Shown here piece after piece: positions 42,238-50,394 of a stretch of DNA of 64,000 nt (position 1 is its first letter; each line of letters starts with the position of its first letter). The position numbers and the translations under genes were made by a program. Origin of the DNA: JAAFIP01 sp043721235 (GTDB lineage: Bacteria > Pseudomonadota > Gammaproteobacteria > Burkholderiales > Burkholderiaceae_C); NCBI GenBank assembly GCA_043721235.1, contig JAYSRE010000186.1, forward strand, positions 7,042 to 71,041, read 5' to 3'. Under the pieces are notes generated by a model that saw only the letters and a list, made by a program, of their open reading frames with translations, was not told where the DNA came from and searched no databases.

Positions 42238-43518
42238 ATGAGCAAAGTTACCAATATGCGCGTCGCAGACGTGCGGTTCCCCACGTCCCTGCACCTGGAC
42301 GGCTCGGATGCCATGAACCCAGACCCTGACTATTCTGCAGCCTATGTGATTTTAGAAACTGACCAGCTTGGCCTCGAAGGCCATGGCTTGACCTTCACGA
42401 TTGGCCGTGGCAACGAGATCTGCTGCGCTGCTATTGAGGCCATGCGCCACCTGGTAGTGGGCCTAGACATGTCGTGGGTGGCCCAGGACATGGGCCGTTT
42501 CTGGCGCTATATCACCTCAGACAGCCAGCTGCGTTGGATTGGTCCAGACAAAGGGGCTATCCACCTGGCGACAGGTGCGGTGGTCAACGCGGTATGGGAT
42601 TTGTGGGCCAAGCAGGAGGGTGTGCCTGTGTGGGTGCTGGTGGCGCGCATGAGCCCCGAGGAGGTGGTCAAGCTGGTTGACTTTCGCTACATCACCGATT
42701 GCATCACACCCCAAGAAGCACTGGCTTTGCTGCACAAGCAGGCGGTGGGGAAAGCCGAGCGCTGGGCAACGCTGGAGCGTGAGGGCTACCCTTGCTACAC
42801 CACATCGGCGGGCTGGCTGGGCTACGACGACGACAAGCTACGCCGCTTGTGCAAAGAGGCGATTGACGCGGGCTTTAACCACGTGAAGTTGAAGGTGGGC
42901 CGCGACAAAGCGGACGATATTCGCCGCCTTACTATTGCCCGCGAGGTGCTGGGCCCAGACCGCCATCTCATGATCGATGCCAACCAAGTGTGGGACGTGC
43001 AGCAAGCAGTGGAGTGGGTTAACGACCTGGCCTTTTGCAAGCCGTGGTTTATCGAGGAACCCACCAGCCCAGACGACATTGAAGGCCACCGCGTGATCCG
43101 CGAGGCCGTGGCGCCAGTAAAAGTGGCCACAGGCGAGATGTGCCAAAACCGCATCATCTTTAAGCAGTTGATCATGCGCGAAGCGATTGATGTGGTGCAA
43201 ATTGACGCGTGCCGTTTGGGGGGTGTGAATGAAATTTTGGCTGTCATGCTGATGGCCGCTAAGTACAACTTGCCTGTGTGTCCGCACGCAGGTGGCGTAG
43301 GCCTGTGTGAGTATGTGCAGCATTTGTCCATGATTGACTATTTGTGCATTGCCGGTACCCGCGAAGGGCGTGTGATTGAGTTTGTGGACCACCTGCATGA
43401 ACATTTTAAGGAGCCCTGCGTGATTGAAAATGCGGCTTATATGCCGCCCAAGGCTCCCGGTTTTTCTATTGAAATGAAGCCTGAGTCGATTGCGCGGCAT
43501 ACTTACCGTCGTCCATGA
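42238..43518 (+). CDS. L-fuconate dehydratase (enolase superfamily)
   Basis: 426-residue member of the mandelate-racemase group converting L-fuconate to 2-keto-3-deoxy-L-fuconate. The N-terminal LDGSDAMNPDPDYSAAYVIL is a hallmark of this enzyme. The barrel has KLKVGRDKAD (general-base Lys), metal ligands in LMIDANQVWD, IEEPTSPDD and GEMCQNR, and the His in CPHAGGVGLCEYVQ. Start at ATG 42238, one base after the FAH gene's stop. The next gene's start overlaps its stop (ATGA). Confidence 0.93.
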   Translation: MSKVTNMRVADVRFPTSLHLDGSDAMNPDPDYSAAYVILETDQLGLEGHGLTFTIGRGNEICCAAIEAMRHLVVGLDMSWVAQDMGRFWRYITSDSQLRWIGPDKGAIHLATGAVVNAVWDLWAKQEGVPVWVLVARMSPEEVVKLVDFRYITDCITPQEALALLHKQAVGKAERWATLEREGYPCYTTSAGWLGYDDDKLRRLCKEAIDAGFNHVKLKVGRDKADDIRRLTIAREVLGPDRHLMIDANQVWDVQQAVEWVNDLAFCKPWFIEEPTSPDDIEGHRVIREAVAPVKVATGEMCQNRIIFKQLIMREAIDVVQIDACRLGGVNEILAVMLMAAKYNLPVCPHAGGVGLCEYVQHLSMIDYLCIAGTREGRVIEFVDHLHEHFKEPCVIENAAYMPPKAPGFSIEMKPESIARHTYRRP

Positions 43519-44402
43519 AGATTGACACCCACCAGCACTATTGGCGCTACAGCGCGCAAGAGTTCCCGTGGATCAACGATGCCATGCCCTTGCTGCAGCG
43601 CGACTGCATGCCGGTGGACTGCGCTGCAGCCCGTAGCGCTGCAGGGGTAGATGCGGTAGTAGCAGTGCAAGCCCGCACGCTGGCAGCGGAGACTGATTTT
43701 TTACTGTACTTGGCCGACCATAACCCCGAGGTAGTGGGGGTAGTGGGCTGGGCAGACCTGGCTGCGCCAGACCTGGTACGCCAGTTAGAACAGTGGGGCG
43801 AGCATGCTGCTTTTAAGGGGTTGCGCCACATTTTGCAAGACGAGCCGGATGTCAGCGCTTGGGCGGATGCACCTGCTGTCAACCAGGGCCTGCGCGCTGT
43901 ACAAAACAGCAAACTGGTCTATGACGTTCTGGTGTTTGACCACCAGTTGCCTGCGGTAACCGAGTTTTGTGCCCGCCATGACCAGCATTGGCTGGTGCTA
44001 GACCATATGGGCAAGCCTGCACTGCGCGACTGGGCACGCAAACCTGAGGTTTTAAGCTACTGGAGCAGTTGCATGCGTACACTGGCCACGCTGCCGCATG
44101 TGGTGTGCAAACTTTCGGGTGCTGTGACGCAAACAGATTGGGCTGCGCACCACGGCCTTGAGCCTGAAGCTAGCCAAATTATTCTGTCTTGCTTTGACCA
44201 AGCACTGGAGTTCTTTGGGCCGCAGCGGCTGATGTTCGGCTCGGACTGGCCGGTGTGCCAGCTGGCTGCACCTTACGATGCCGTTAGCAGTTTGGCACAG
44301 GTATGGGCTAGCACGCGCCTAACCCTGCAGGAACAAGATGCCTTTTGGAGCGGCAATGCTGTGCGCTGCTATGGCCTGGATGTGCAGGCCATAGCCGATT
44401 GA
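43515..44402 (+). CDS. L-fuconolactonase (amidohydrolase 2 family)
   Basis: 295-residue metal-dependent hydrolase opening L-fucono-lactone to L-fuconate. The TIM-barrel motifs are DTHQHYW (4-10), FKGLRHILQDEP, WLVLDHMGKP and FGSDWPVC. These match the COG3618 group that includes the Burkholderia and Xanthomonas lactonases of L-fucose oxidation. Its ATG overlaps the dehydratase stop. It sits between dehydratase and L-fucose dehydrogenase genes, exactly where pathway logic puts it. Confidence 0.92.
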   Translation: MKIDTHQHYWRYSAQEFPWINDAMPLLQRDCMPVDCAAARSAAGVDAVVAVQARTLAAETDFLLYLADHNPEVVGVVGWADLAAPDLVRQLEQWGEHAAFKGLRHILQDEPDVSAWADAPAVNQGLRAVQNSKLVYDVLVFDHQLPAVTEFCARHDQHWLVLDHMGKPALRDWARKPEVLSYWSSCMRTLATLPHVVCKLSGAVTQTDWAAHHGLEPEASQIILSCFDQALEFFGPQRLMFGSDWPVCQLAAPYDAVSSLAQVWASTRLTLQEQDAFWSGNAVRCYGLDVQAIAD

Positions 44403-44425
44403 TTTTTTTTACACCGAGAGTTTCC

Positions 44426-45202
44426 ATGGATTTGCATTTGAAAGACAAGGTGGTTATCGTTACAGGTGGTGCCAGTGGCATTGGCGCGGCCATATCTCTC
44501 ACATTGGCCCAAGAGGGAGCGATACCGGTAATTTTTGGCAAAAGCCCCATGCTAGGTGATTTTGTGCAGTCGTTGCAGGCCACGGCGGCGCAGCATCTGT
44601 TTGTGCAGTTGGAGTTGTCAGACGACGCGGCTTGCGGCGCTGCAGTAGAGCGGGTGGTGGCCCAATTTGGCCGTGTAGATGGCCTGGTGAACAATGCTGG
44701 AGTCAACGACAACATTGGGCTGGATGCGGGCCGCGATGCCTTTGTGGGTTCGCTTGAGCGCAATTTGATTCACTATTACAGCATGGCGCATTATTGCGTG
44801 CCGCACCTTAAGGCGGTCAAAGGTGCGATCGTTAATATATCGTCTAAAACCGCATTGACTGGGCAGGGGAACACCAGTGGCTACTGCGCGTCCAAGGGCG
44901 CACAGCTGTCTTTGACGCGCGAGTGGGCGGCTGCGTTGCTACGCGATGGCGTGCGGGTGAATGCGCTGATCCCCGCCGAGGTAATGACCCCGTTATACGC
45001 ACGCTGGGTCAACAGCTTTGACAACGCCAGCGAGAAGTTGGCATCGATTACCGCCAAAATCCCCCTGGGCCACCGGATGACCACGTCTGAGGAAATTGCC
45101 CGCATGTGCGTTTTTCTTTTGTCTGATGCCTCTTCCCATACCACTGGGCAGTGGGTGTTTGTGGATGGGGGTTACACCCATTTAGACAGGGCCTTGTCTT
45201 GA
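44426..45202 (+). CDS. L-fucose dehydrogenase (SDR)
   Basis: 258-residue short-chain dehydrogenase oxidising L-fucose to the lactone, the first step of the pathway. Start at ATG 44426 (MDLHLKDKVVIVTGGASGIG); the upstream open frame runs into the lactonase gene. Motifs: TGGASGIG (13-20), VNNAGVNDNIGLDAGRDAF, catalytic YCASKGA, and C-terminal WVFVDGGYTHLDRAL, all very like the characterised Burkholderia multivorans enzyme from memory. Last gene of the operon. Confidence 0.92.
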   Translation: MDLHLKDKVVIVTGGASGIGAAISLTLAQEGAIPVIFGKSPMLGDFVQSLQATAAQHLFVQLELSDDAACGAAVERVVAQFGRVDGLVNNAGVNDNIGLDAGRDAFVGSLERNLIHYYSMAHYCVPHLKAVKGAIVNISSKTALTGQGNTSGYCASKGAQLSLTREWAAALLRDGVRVNALIPAEVMTPLYARWVNSFDNASEKLASITAKIPLGHRMTTSEEIARMCVFLLSDASSHTTGQWVFVDGGYTHLDRALS

Positions 45203-45251
45203 GGGCGTTTACTTAAGGTCCACCAGGCTACTGCCTAAAGTGTAAAAAAAC

Positions 45252-46076
45252 TCACCCCGGCTGCTGTGCCTGCATACACGGCACCTGTACCAGCACACGG
45301 CGGCCAGCGTCTACCCGCATGGCTGACAAACAGCCGCCCCATACACAGCCGGTGTCTAGCGCCAACACATTGGGCTGGTTAACCAAACCCAAAGTAGACC
45401 AATGGCCAAATGCTACGGGCGTGCCCGCTGTTAAACGACCCGGCACGTCAAACCATGGCATGCAGCCAGTGGGCGCACTGCCAGCGGCTTCTTTGGTGGC
45501 AAATTCCATCACGCCTTGTGCTGTGCAAAAGCGCAAACGGGTCAGTGTGTTGACGATGACCCGCAGGCGATCGGTGCCTGCTAAGCCTTCAGCCCACTGG
45601 GCCGGGGCGTTGCCGTACATGCTGCGCAAAAAGTCGGCGTAGTCATTGGCCTGCAGCGCGCTGGCTACCTCGCCGCCGTAGGCTAGGGTCTGCGCGGCGG
45701 TCCACTGCGGCAGCACGCCTGCATGCACCATCAAAAAGCCGCCGCGCTGCAGCGTCAGCGGCCTGTGGCGCAGCCAGTGCAGCAGCGTGGGGGCATCGGG
45801 GGCAGCCAGCAGCTGGCCCAGGGTATCGTTCTTGTGCGCTGGACGCACATGGCTGGCCACAGCCAGGGCGTGCAGGTCGTGGTTGCCCAGCAGACAGTCG
45901 GCGCTGCTGCCCAGCGCGGCCAGCTTGCGCAGCACAGCCAGCGAACCGGGGCCACGGTTAACCAGGTCGCCCAGCAGTACCACATGGTCGCGGCTGGGGG
46001 AGAAGTCTAACGCGCCCAAAAGTGCGTCTAGCGAGGTGTTGCAGCCCTGCACATCGCCAATCAGATACAGTGCCAT
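45252..46076 (-). CDS. apaH: Symmetrical diadenosine tetraphosphatase ApaH
   Basis: 274 residues from the ATG at 46076 with AGGGG 9 bases upstream. A Mn-dependent phosphoesterase cleaving Ap4A into two ADP, and also removing Np4 caps from RNA. Metal motifs GDVQGC (6-11), GDLVNRGPGS, LLGNHDLH and MVHAGVLPQW are present, as is C-terminal ALDTGCVWGGCLSAM. Divergent from the CNNM gene, with start codons 27 bp apart. It converges with the fucose operon. Confidence 0.95.
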   Translation of the reverse strand: MALYLIGDVQGCNTSLDALLGALDFSPSRDHVVLLGDLVNRGPGSLAVLRKLAALGSSADCLLGNHDLHALAVASHVRPAHKNDTLGQLLAAPDAPTLLHWLRHRPLTLQRGGFLMVHAGVLPQWTAAQTLAYGGEVASALQANDYADFLRSMYGNAPAQWAEGLAGTDRLRVIVNTLTRLRFCTAQGVMEFATKEAAGSAPTGCMPWFDVPGRLTAGTPVAFGHWSTLGLVNQPNVLALDTGCVWGGCLSAMRVDAGRRVLVQVPCMQAQQPG

Positions 46077-46102
46077 GTGTTGCACCCCTAAAATATGAAT
46101 GT

Positions 46103-47407
46103 ATGGACTTTATCCTGATTGCGCTGCTGACCTTGCTGAACGCAGCTTTTGCTATGAGCGAGATGGCCCTGACCGCCAGCCGCAAAACCCGTTTGATGGC
46201 CATGGCCGAGGCGGGCGACCTGGGTGCCAAAGCGGCCCTGCTGCTCAATGAGAACCCCACCCAAATGCTGTCTACCGTGCAGGTGGGTATTACATCGATT
46301 GGCATGCTCAATGGCATTGTGGGCGAGGCAGCTTTCAGCGACAATGTGGCCAGCTTTTTGCAGGCCATGGGGTTGGCGGCTAAATTTGCAGCCCCTACAG
46401 CCACTACTATTGTGGTGGCCAGTATTACTTTTATTACCCTGATTTTTGGTGAGTTGGTGCCCAAGCGCATCGGACTGCTGTACCCCGAGGCTGTAGCCCG
46501 CGTGATGGCGCGGCCCATGGCCTGGCTGGCCAAAGTGGCCAACCCGTTCGTTAAGCTGCTCACCATGTGCACCCAAGGCGTGCTGCAACTGATGCGCGTG
46601 AACACCAACAATGCCCGCGCTGTAACCGAAGCCGAAATAGCCGCCAGCCTAGACGAAGGCCTGGACGCAGGCGTCATGGAGGTGCACGAGCGCCAGATGG
46701 TGGAAAATCTGTTTCACTTAGACGACAGGCCGCTTACTTCGATCATGGTGCCGCGCACCGATATTGTGTGGTTAGACGCACAGCTTACGGTGGCGCAAGG
46801 TTTGGCTTTGGCCGGCGGCTCTAAAGATGCCAGCGTGAAAACATCGCACAGCTGGTTTCCTGTGGGGCGCGGCGGGCTGGACGACGTGATTGGCTTGGTC
46901 AGCGTGGCCCGCATGCTGCGCTCAGACGGCCAAACCAGCCTGGCCAGCTTGGCCAGCCCCGCTATTTTTATCCCTGAAACTTTAAGCGGCCTAGAGCTGC
47001 TAGAGCAGTTTAGAAAGCAGTCTGCCCGCATGGTGTTTGTGGTGGACGAATACGGCGTAGTGCAGGGCCTGCTGACCCCGCGCGACCTGCTAGAGGCCAT
47101 CACAGGCGAGCTCAAGCCCCAAGCGGCAGGCGATGCTTGGGCGCAGCACCAAACCGACGGCAGCTGGCTGCTAGACGGCTTAATGCCCATCGCCGAGCTA
47201 AAAGCGCGCTTGGGCATCGACGATGACCTACCCGAAGAAGACAAAAATCGCTATAACACTCTGGCGGGCCTGCTGATGGCGGTGGCCGGTGACTTGCCGC
47301 AACAAGGCGATGTGATCGACTGCGATGGCTGGCAATTTGAGGTGAAAGCGCTGGACGGTCGCCGTTTAGACCGTATACGGGCAGTAAAAGCGGGTATCCC
47401 TCTGTAA
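46103..47407 (+). CDS. CNNM / CorC-HlyC family membrane protein
   Basis: 434 residues from the ATG at 46103 (MDFILIALLTLLNAAFAMSE). The DUF21/CNNM transmembrane domain (about 1-185, three to four helices) carries AMSEMALTASRKTRL and FGELVPKRIGL. Two CBS modules follow (about 205-340; MVPRTDIVWLDAQL and FVVDEYGVVQGLLTPRDLLE), then a CorC_HlyC domain (about 355-432). Such proteins transport or regulate Mg2+/Co2+ efflux; older annotations call them hemolysins. Single-gene unit. Confidence 0.92.
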   Translation: MDFILIALLTLLNAAFAMSEMALTASRKTRLMAMAEAGDLGAKAALLLNENPTQMLSTVQVGITSIGMLNGIVGEAAFSDNVASFLQAMGLAAKFAAPTATTIVVASITFITLIFGELVPKRIGLLYPEAVARVMARPMAWLAKVANPFVKLLTMCTQGVLQLMRVNTNNARAVTEAEIAASLDEGLDAGVMEVHERQMVENLFHLDDRPLTSIMVPRTDIVWLDAQLTVAQGLALAGGSKDASVKTSHSWFPVGRGGLDDVIGLVSVARMLRSDGQTSLASLASPAIFIPETLSGLELLEQFRKQSARMVFVVDEYGVVQGLLTPRDLLEAITGELKPQAAGDAWAQHQTDGSWLLDGLMPIAELKARLGIDDDLPEEDKNRYNTLAGLLMAVAGDLPQQGDVIDCDGWQFEVKALDGRRLDRIRAVKAGIPL

Positions 47408-47556
47408 ATTTGCTGTAAATTCACTGCTGAACTGCCGTTTTCAGGGGTTTGTGTGAACCAGTTGGCAATTCGGCAGTCTACTATTTGCTCAGGTCATACG
47501 TTATAGCTGTGCAGGGATCTTGCGCCCTGCAGCCCTGATTTTTAAAAGGTGGTTTT

Positions 47557-48354
47557 ATGCGGCGTTCATCTGTTTTTGTAGCTTCTATGTTGTCCGTCGG
47601 CACAGCTGCCGTTATGTGGGCTGCCCCTGTGCAGGCCCAAGAAGTAGGTCGCGTGCTGTCTAGCACTGCGCTGATCAGCCAGGTTAGCGTGCCGCGCCAA
47701 GTATGTGCGCAAGAGGTCGTGCAAGTGCAAAGCCAAACCCCAGGTACCAAGTCAGGCGCAGGCGCGCTGATGGGCGCAGTTGCAGGTGGTGTAACAGGTA
47801 ACGCCATCGGTAGTGGCAATGGCCGTGCAGCAGCCACTATTTTGGGTTTTATTGGTGGCGCTATTTTGGGTGACAGGATAGAAGGCGCAAGCCCCGGCCT
47901 GGTGTCCACCAGCCAGCAGACCATCAACCGCTGCAGCACGCAAAACTTCATTGAAAACCGCACTACAGGCTACCAAGTGGTGTACGAATACGCAGGCAAA
48001 CAGTACAGCGTGCAAATGCCGCAAGACCCCGGCCCCAGCATCCAACTGCAAGTGGCACCTGTGCAACAGATTTTGCCCCGCCCTGTAGCGCAGGTAGATG
48101 AGGTACGCCAAGTGGCCCAGCCCCTGTCTGCAGACAACGCTGTGTTGGTATCCCAGTCGCCTTACCAGCCGATATTTCAGCCTCAAGCTGCCCCTGTAGT
48201 GGTGGTGACGACCCCCGGTTACTACTACCCCGCCCCTGTGCTGGGCGCGTCGTTCGTGATTCGCGCGGGTAACAGCAGCGGTTACTACAGCCACAGCAGC
48301 AGCCACAGCCGCCGCGCAGCCCCTTACCCACACTACCCGGCTTACTTTCGTTGA
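47557..48354 (+). CDS. Glycine-zipper 2TM outer-membrane-type protein
   Basis: 265 residues with a Sec signal (about 1-28, cleaved near VQAQE). A glycine-zipper hairpin of the Rick_17kDa type lies at about 68-110 (GAGALMGAVAGGVTGNAIGS, then GFIGGAILGDRIEG). The C-terminal half is rich in Gln, Pro, Tyr and ends in Ser/His/Arg repeats (YYSHSSSHSRRAAPY). Related proteins such as SlyB stabilise the outer membrane. The ATG is preceded by AAAGGTGG. The stop overlaps the start of an orphan response regulator gene (TGATG). Confidence 0.83.
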   Translation: MRRSSVFVASMLSVGTAAVMWAAPVQAQEVGRVLSSTALISQVSVPRQVCAQEVVQVQSQTPGTKSGAGALMGAVAGGVTGNAIGSGNGRAAATILGFIGGAILGDRIEGASPGLVSTSQQTINRCSTQNFIENRTTGYQVVYEYAGKQYSVQMPQDPGPSIQLQVAPVQQILPRPVAQVDEVRQVAQPLSADNAVLVSQSPYQPIFQPQAAPVVVVTTPGYYYPAPVLGASFVIRAGNSSGYYSHSSSHSRRAAPYPHYPAYFR

Positions 48355-49112
48355 TGCTTTCTTGCCAAGGGCCTTGGCGCGTATTCATTGTCGAAGACGA
48401 CCCCGCAACTCGCGCGTTTTTTGCCAGCTCGGTGCAGCGCTGCCCCCAGCTTGTGCTGGCTGGCCAAGCGGCCAGCGTAGCCGAAGCCTGTTTAGCCCTT
48501 TCTGCCCAAAGTATGGCCATCGATGTGCTGATGACCGACCTGGGCCTGCCGGACGGCAGCGGCGTAGAAGTGATTCGCTTTGCCCTAGCGCAGCACCCGT
48601 GCTGCGAGGCGTTGGTAATCTCTATGTTTGGCGACGAAGACAATGTGCTGTCCAGCATCGAAGCCGGCGCCACGGGCTATATTCACAAAGATGCGGCCCC
48701 TGACGACATTGCCCAGTCGGTGCTGCAGCTCAAAGCGGGCCACTCCCCTATCTCTCCCATGATTGCCAGGCGCGTACTAGAAAAATACCGCAGTATGGTC
48801 CTTAATTTAGAACAAAATAGTGCTATCGCCCAAGGAAATGCTGAACAAGCAGCTATCAAAAACAGAGTAAGCGTAGACGCAAATGCCGTGCAATACGAGG
48901 TTGACCCCGGCACCCCCACACTGTCCCAGCGCGAACATGAGGTGCTGGAACGCATTGCCCGCGGCTTTTCATATGCAGAGATCACCAAGCTAGGCAATAT
49001 CAGCGTGAACACCGTGCAAACCCACATTAAAAACCTGTACGCCAAACTTGCTGTGCACAACAAAAGTGAAGCCGTGTTCGAGGCCACACGTTTAGGGATC
49101 CTGCCGCGCTAA
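48354..49112 (+). CDS. LuxR/NarL-type response regulator carrying an in-frame dispersed element
   Basis: 252 residues from ATG 48354 (a TTG one codon earlier is open). The receiver domain (about 8-125) has EDD, the phosphoacceptor Asp in MTDLGLPDGSG (near 62) and the conserved Lys in YIHKDAAPDD. The C-terminal GerE helix-turn-helix (about 185-248) has LSQREHEVLERIARGFSYAE and VNTVQTHIKNLYAKL. The linker (about 148-180) holds SAIAQGNAEQAAIKN, encoded by the dispersed repeat in the same frame as in the LytTR regulator at 5.5 kb. No kinase gene is adjacent; it is coupled instead to a glycine-zipper envelope protein. Confidence 0.92.
   Translation: MLSCQGPWRVFIVEDDPATRAFFASSVQRCPQLVLAGQAASVAEACLALSAQSMAIDVLMTDLGLPDGSGVEVIRFALAQHPCCEALVISMFGDEDNVLSSIEAGATGYIHKDAAPDDIAQSVLQLKAGHSPISPMIARRVLEKYRSMVLNLEQNSAIAQGNAEQAAIKNRVSVDANAVQYEVDPGTPTLSQREHEVLERIARGFSYAEITKLGNISVNTVQTHIKNLYAKLAVHNKSEAVFEATRLGILPR
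48821..48864 (-). repeat. Dispersed element copy 9 (inside the LuxR-type regulator gene)
   Basis: The complement of the core, GCTATCGCCCAAGGAAATGCT, is at 48822-48842, followed by the hairpin GCTG...CAGC and AGCTATCAAAAAC. It is read in frame as AIAQGNAEQAAIKN in the receiver/HTH linker. Confidence 0.9.
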
Positions 49113-49175
49113 CGCGGTGAGTCAGTTAGCCTGCGCAACAGCGGCCTTATCGTGCCTTAACAACCCGCCATAGAA

Positions 49176-49205
49176 AAAGCCACTTGAAGCAACTCAAGTG
49201 GCTTT
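49176..49205 (+). terminator. Hairpin, probable terminator of the response regulator transcript
   Basis: AAAGCCACTTGA (49176-49187) and TCAAGTGGCTTT (49194-49205) form a perfect 12-bp stem with a 6-base loop, 64 bp after the regulator stop. The trailing T tract is only three long on the plus strand, while the minus strand reads stem then TTTCT, so it could work in either direction or weakly. Confidence 0.65.
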
Positions 49206-49373
49206 CAAATGCCATGAGCGGAATTGAAAAGCACGCTGCAATCCGCATGAACGTTACATAACCAAATTCCCTGTTGTTAGAGTGATGGAGGTGACTGCAG
49301 TAAGTATGAAAAAATACTTATCTTCAGACTTTTGAAGGGCAGCGACAAACGCTGGCCAAGCCATAATACCTAC

Positions 49374-50393
49374 ATGATTGAACGCATGCTTTGGCACCCC
49401 GTGGCTTTATCAACTGACTTGGCAGACAAGCCCGTGGCTGTGCAGCTATTGACTGAGAATGTCGTGCTGTGGCGCGATGCGCAGGGCACCGCGTATGCCT
49501 GGGCTGACAGGTGCCCCCACCGTGGAGCCAAGCTGTCGCTGGGGCGTATAGATGTGAACGCGCAGGGTGCCAGCACGCTGGAGTGCGCCTACCACGGCTG
49601 GCAGTTTGACGGGGCAGGGCATTGCACGCTGGTGCCTGCGTTGCCTGCGTTTGCACCGCCGCCTGCGCACAGCGCGCAAACTTTTGCAGCGCAAGAGGCC
49701 TATGGCCTGGTATGGGTGCAGCTAGAGGCTGCGCACACCAAGCTGCCAGACTTTGCCGCACACACAGACACCCACTTGCGCAAAATTGCCTGTGGCCCCT
49801 ACGACGTAGCCACCAGTGCGCCGCGTGTGGTGGAAAATTTCTTGGACATGGCGCATTTTGGTTTTGTGCACGAAGGGTTTTTGGGCGCGCGCGACACCAC
49901 CGCGCAGGCCGACTATGCGGTAGAGCGCACGACGCATGGCATTCGCGCCAAGGGTTGCCGTGCTTGGCAGCCGCGAAGCAATGTGCATACCACGCAAGGT
50001 GCAGAGGTGTCGTACACCTACGAGGTGGTGTCGCCCTATTGCGCGCATTTGGTTAAAGTGCCGGAGGTCGCGCAGCGCACTGCTGCCAGTATGCCAACGG
50101 ACACTAGGGCGGCAGACTACCGTGAATCGATTGCCCTGTGGGTGTGCCCGGTCTCGCCCGAGTCCAGCCGCGTGTGGTTCACCATGGCGGTGGCTGACTT
50201 TGAAACGCCTGCCGCCGAGCTGCAGAACTTTCAAAACACTATTTTTATGCAGGACAAACCGATTTTAGAATCACAAAGCCCTGCCAGGTTGCCGCTAGAT
50301 CTGCGGGCCGAACTGCATACGGCTGCAGACAAAGCCTCTGCTGCGTACCGCCGCTATTTGCAAGAATGCGGCATCACTTTTGGAGTATTTTGA
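49374..50393 (+). CDS. Rieske non-heme iron oxygenase, alpha-subunit type
   Basis: 339 residues from the ATG at 49374 (MIERMLWHPVALSTDL). The N-terminal Rieske domain binds a 2Fe-2S cluster through CPHRG (about 49-53) and CAYHGWQF (about 74-81). The catalytic domain has ENFLDMAHFGFVH, supplying the His/His/Asp ligands of mononuclear iron plus the bridging Asp. Size and pattern fit the VanA/NdmA class of monooxygenases and N- or O-demethylases, which need a separate reductase not seen here. The stop is one base from the adenine-deaminase-type gene, so they are co-expressed. A purine-related substrate is inference. Confidence 0.88.
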   Translation: MIERMLWHPVALSTDLADKPVAVQLLTENVVLWRDAQGTAYAWADRCPHRGAKLSLGRIDVNAQGASTLECAYHGWQFDGAGHCTLVPALPAFAPPPAHSAQTFAAQEAYGLVWVQLEAAHTKLPDFAAHTDTHLRKIACGPYDVATSAPRVVENFLDMAHFGFVHEGFLGARDTTAQADYAVERTTHGIRAKGCRAWQPRSNVHTTQGAEVSYTYEVVSPYCAHLVKVPEVAQRTAASMPTDTRAADYRESIALWVCPVSPESSRVWFTMAVADFETPAAELQNFQNTIFMQDKPILESQSPARLPLDLRAELHTAADKASAAYRRYLQECGITFGVF

Positions 50394-50394
50394 G

